Source: Struthio camelus
Lineage: Eukaryota > Chordata > Aves > Struthioniformes > Struthionidae
DNA: 64,000 nucleotides
Reading direction: 5' to 3'
Assembly: GCF_040807025.1 (NCBI RefSeq)
Contig: NC_090947.1
Coordinates: forward strand, 5,704,001 to 5,768,000
Positions 62,469 to 64,000 of this stretch are shown one piece after another (position 1 is the first letter of the stretch; the number at the start of each line of letters is the position of its first letter). The position numbers and the translations under genes were made by a program. The notes below the pieces were generated by a model. The model searched no databases. It worked only from the letters and a program-made list of their open reading frames with translations, and had not been told where the DNA came from.

Positions 62469-64000
62469 TTCCCATTCCTGTGGGACATAGGTTCTGTCTA
62501 CTTCTCCAGCTAAATGACAGTTTGCAGGGCTGGGTTTTGTAGGTGGAAATGCAGCTACCTGTGCTGATTTTAGGCCTTCCTGCAACAGGAAGGCAAGCAA
62601 TGCTCATTCTTCTACCAGTGCTAAGAAGGAGCTTTGAAGGGGAAGTATTTATTCTAGCCAGGCGGAGAAGACATAGCCCTCTTCTGCTTTTTCCTCAGTA
62701 ATCTCAGTGAATGAAACTCCTTGGTGGATCTGCCTCGAAGCGGATCTGTAGAAGATTTAAGAGAATATGGTGCCGCTGCTCTCTGTAGTGACGAGGCCCG
62801 TGGTGCCGAGCCTGTGCCGTGGCAGGTTGTCCTTTGCCTCGAGCAGTGAGTGCTTGTTTGGGGACCTGACGGCTGGCTGCGGCATCCCAATGGAAGGAAG
62901 CACAGCCACGTACTGTCCTCGAGAAACAATGAGGCTTGACAGATATGGCTCTGGGCTGGGGGACAGGAGGCCCAGTTTCTCTTCCGACACCTGTCACGAT
63001 CATGGCTGCTTGTGTCATGTTTCCAGACCACTTTTTTCCTCTCCCCTGAGGCTGTAGATGCCTCAGTATGGAGGCTTAGATGGTATATGTTAGGCCTCAT
63101 CAAATGTAGGTGTTTTATTACAATACGTACTTTACTTAGATTTTTTTTTTGTTTGCATTTAATTTTTACAGCCCCACAAATGGATACACGCCGATGTACC
63201 TTAATGCCAGCGTAGCGTATTTCCTGTCCCATGCGGGCGTAACTGCGGTAGTTCTAAAGCACCCTGTGCTGATGTGATTACATTAGAGTGACCGCAGTGT
63301 TTTAACTCTTCTCGTACAGCTGAGCATTACCAAGTCTGTGTATGGACAAACCCCCTAGTTACCCTGCCCAGCAAAACGTGCCCTTGATCTGGAGCCAGGT
63401 CTACATTACCGGCTTCTGCTGGCACTGCTGTGTCAGCCTGTGGCTTTGAAGAGCTGTAATCCCTCACAGACAGAGCGATGCTGGCAGAAGCTCCCGCTGT
63501 AAGCGGAGCCCTGGTTGGCAGGGTCACCTGCCAGTAGTGGTACAGGTGGTTACATTGGAGCATGTCATAAAATGGGAGACACTGTTCCCGGAAAAGCTTA
63601 GTGTTGATTCTTTCCCCTTGTTTGTGCGTGGATAGGTTATTTGAAAAACTTGTGTGAATAAGAACCCCCTTTTCTTTAACTGACTCTTGCTTTCTCCACG
63701 CGTGTTATTTTTGACTCTGCTTTCCAGTTTTGGGGTTTATGTTCCATTACTCATTTGACTCTGTACGTGTGGTAGAGGCATAGCACCACAGAGGTGGTGA
63801 ATTCTGGATGCACCATACTTGTCCTTTTAGCTCGCAATTGCTCAGGTTTGTGGAGCTCTAAAATCTCCTCTTTGGTGCATTTGTGGACACCTCGCAGCTT
63901 TGCTGGTCAGATACCCTTACGCCTTCAGGGACTGGGGGAATACCCGTGGCTGACCGGAGGTCAGTCATAGGGCCAAAGCGCTCTTAGCACGAGGGGATGA

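Larger units (their letters stand above)
56403..64000 (+). other. IKZF2: IKZF2 intron 3 (partial)
   Basis: At least 7.6 kb of intron running off the right edge. AT-rich with T and A runs (for example 57155-57171 and 62275-62295) and faint ancient repeats. No exon for the next protein segment or for a zinc finger (C-x2-C...H-x3-H) was recognised. Confidence 0.8.

Noticed and set aside
63160-63215. acceptor-like TTTTTACAG in IKZF2 intron 3 followed by an open stretch
   Set aside because: The sequence after it does not match the next Helios segment in any frame.
1-64000. CRISPR arrays, phage or defence islands, bacterial operons, tRNA or rRNA genes
   Set aside because: None seen. The exon-intron structure, CpG islands and CR1/MIR repeats show a vertebrate chromosome.

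Overview
This is a piece of vertebrate nuclear chromosome, not a microbial or plasmid sequence. It is mostly AT-rich non-coding DNA with CpG islands, spliced exons bounded by GT/AG signals, and LINE/SINE remnants. A well-preserved CR1 retrotransposon fragment and compact spacing between genes point to a sauropsid, most likely a bird. A crocodilian or turtle is not excluded.

Two protein-coding genes can be identified from their exons. They sit head to head and are transcribed away from each other. On the left, on the minus strand, are the first three coding exons of SPAG16 (PF20 orthologue, ciliary axoneme central apparatus) at 5957-5999, 1790-1836 and 1302-1400. Its CpG-island promoter (about 5780-6150) carries two RFX-type X-boxes and two CTCGCGAG motifs. 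On the right, on the plus strand, is the 5' end of IKZF2 (Helios, an Ikaros-family zinc-finger transcription factor). It has a large CpG island (about 51370-53680), a candidate non-coding exon (54119-54154), and coding exons at 55511-55544 and 56298-56402. The window ends inside the following intron, so none of the zinc fingers are present. The same divergent IKZF2/SPAG16 neighbourhood is known in human (2q34), which supports both calls.

Between the two promoters lie about 45 kb with no gene I can recognise. About 6.15-21.5 kb is AT-rich and plain. A small CpG-dense patch sits at about 21.5-22.1 kb. From 30.6 to 38.15 kb there is a conspicuous GC- and CpG-rich domain with no identifiable gene, interrupted by a CR1 fragment (34963-35754) that still has 251 open codons. 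From 38 to 51 kb the sequence is AT-rich again, with a second degenerate CR1 end (about 40222-40350) and three MIR-type SINE relics (49372-50640). The domain between the genes may hold regulatory DNA or long non-coding RNAs, but that is inference.

I found no CRISPR array, mobile gene cassette, tRNA, rRNA or clearly new multi-gene system. The best leads are the cilia-type promoter logic, the unexplained intergenic CpG domain, the odd first SPAG16 splice donor, and the repeat/G-quadruplex architecture of the IKZF2 promoter.
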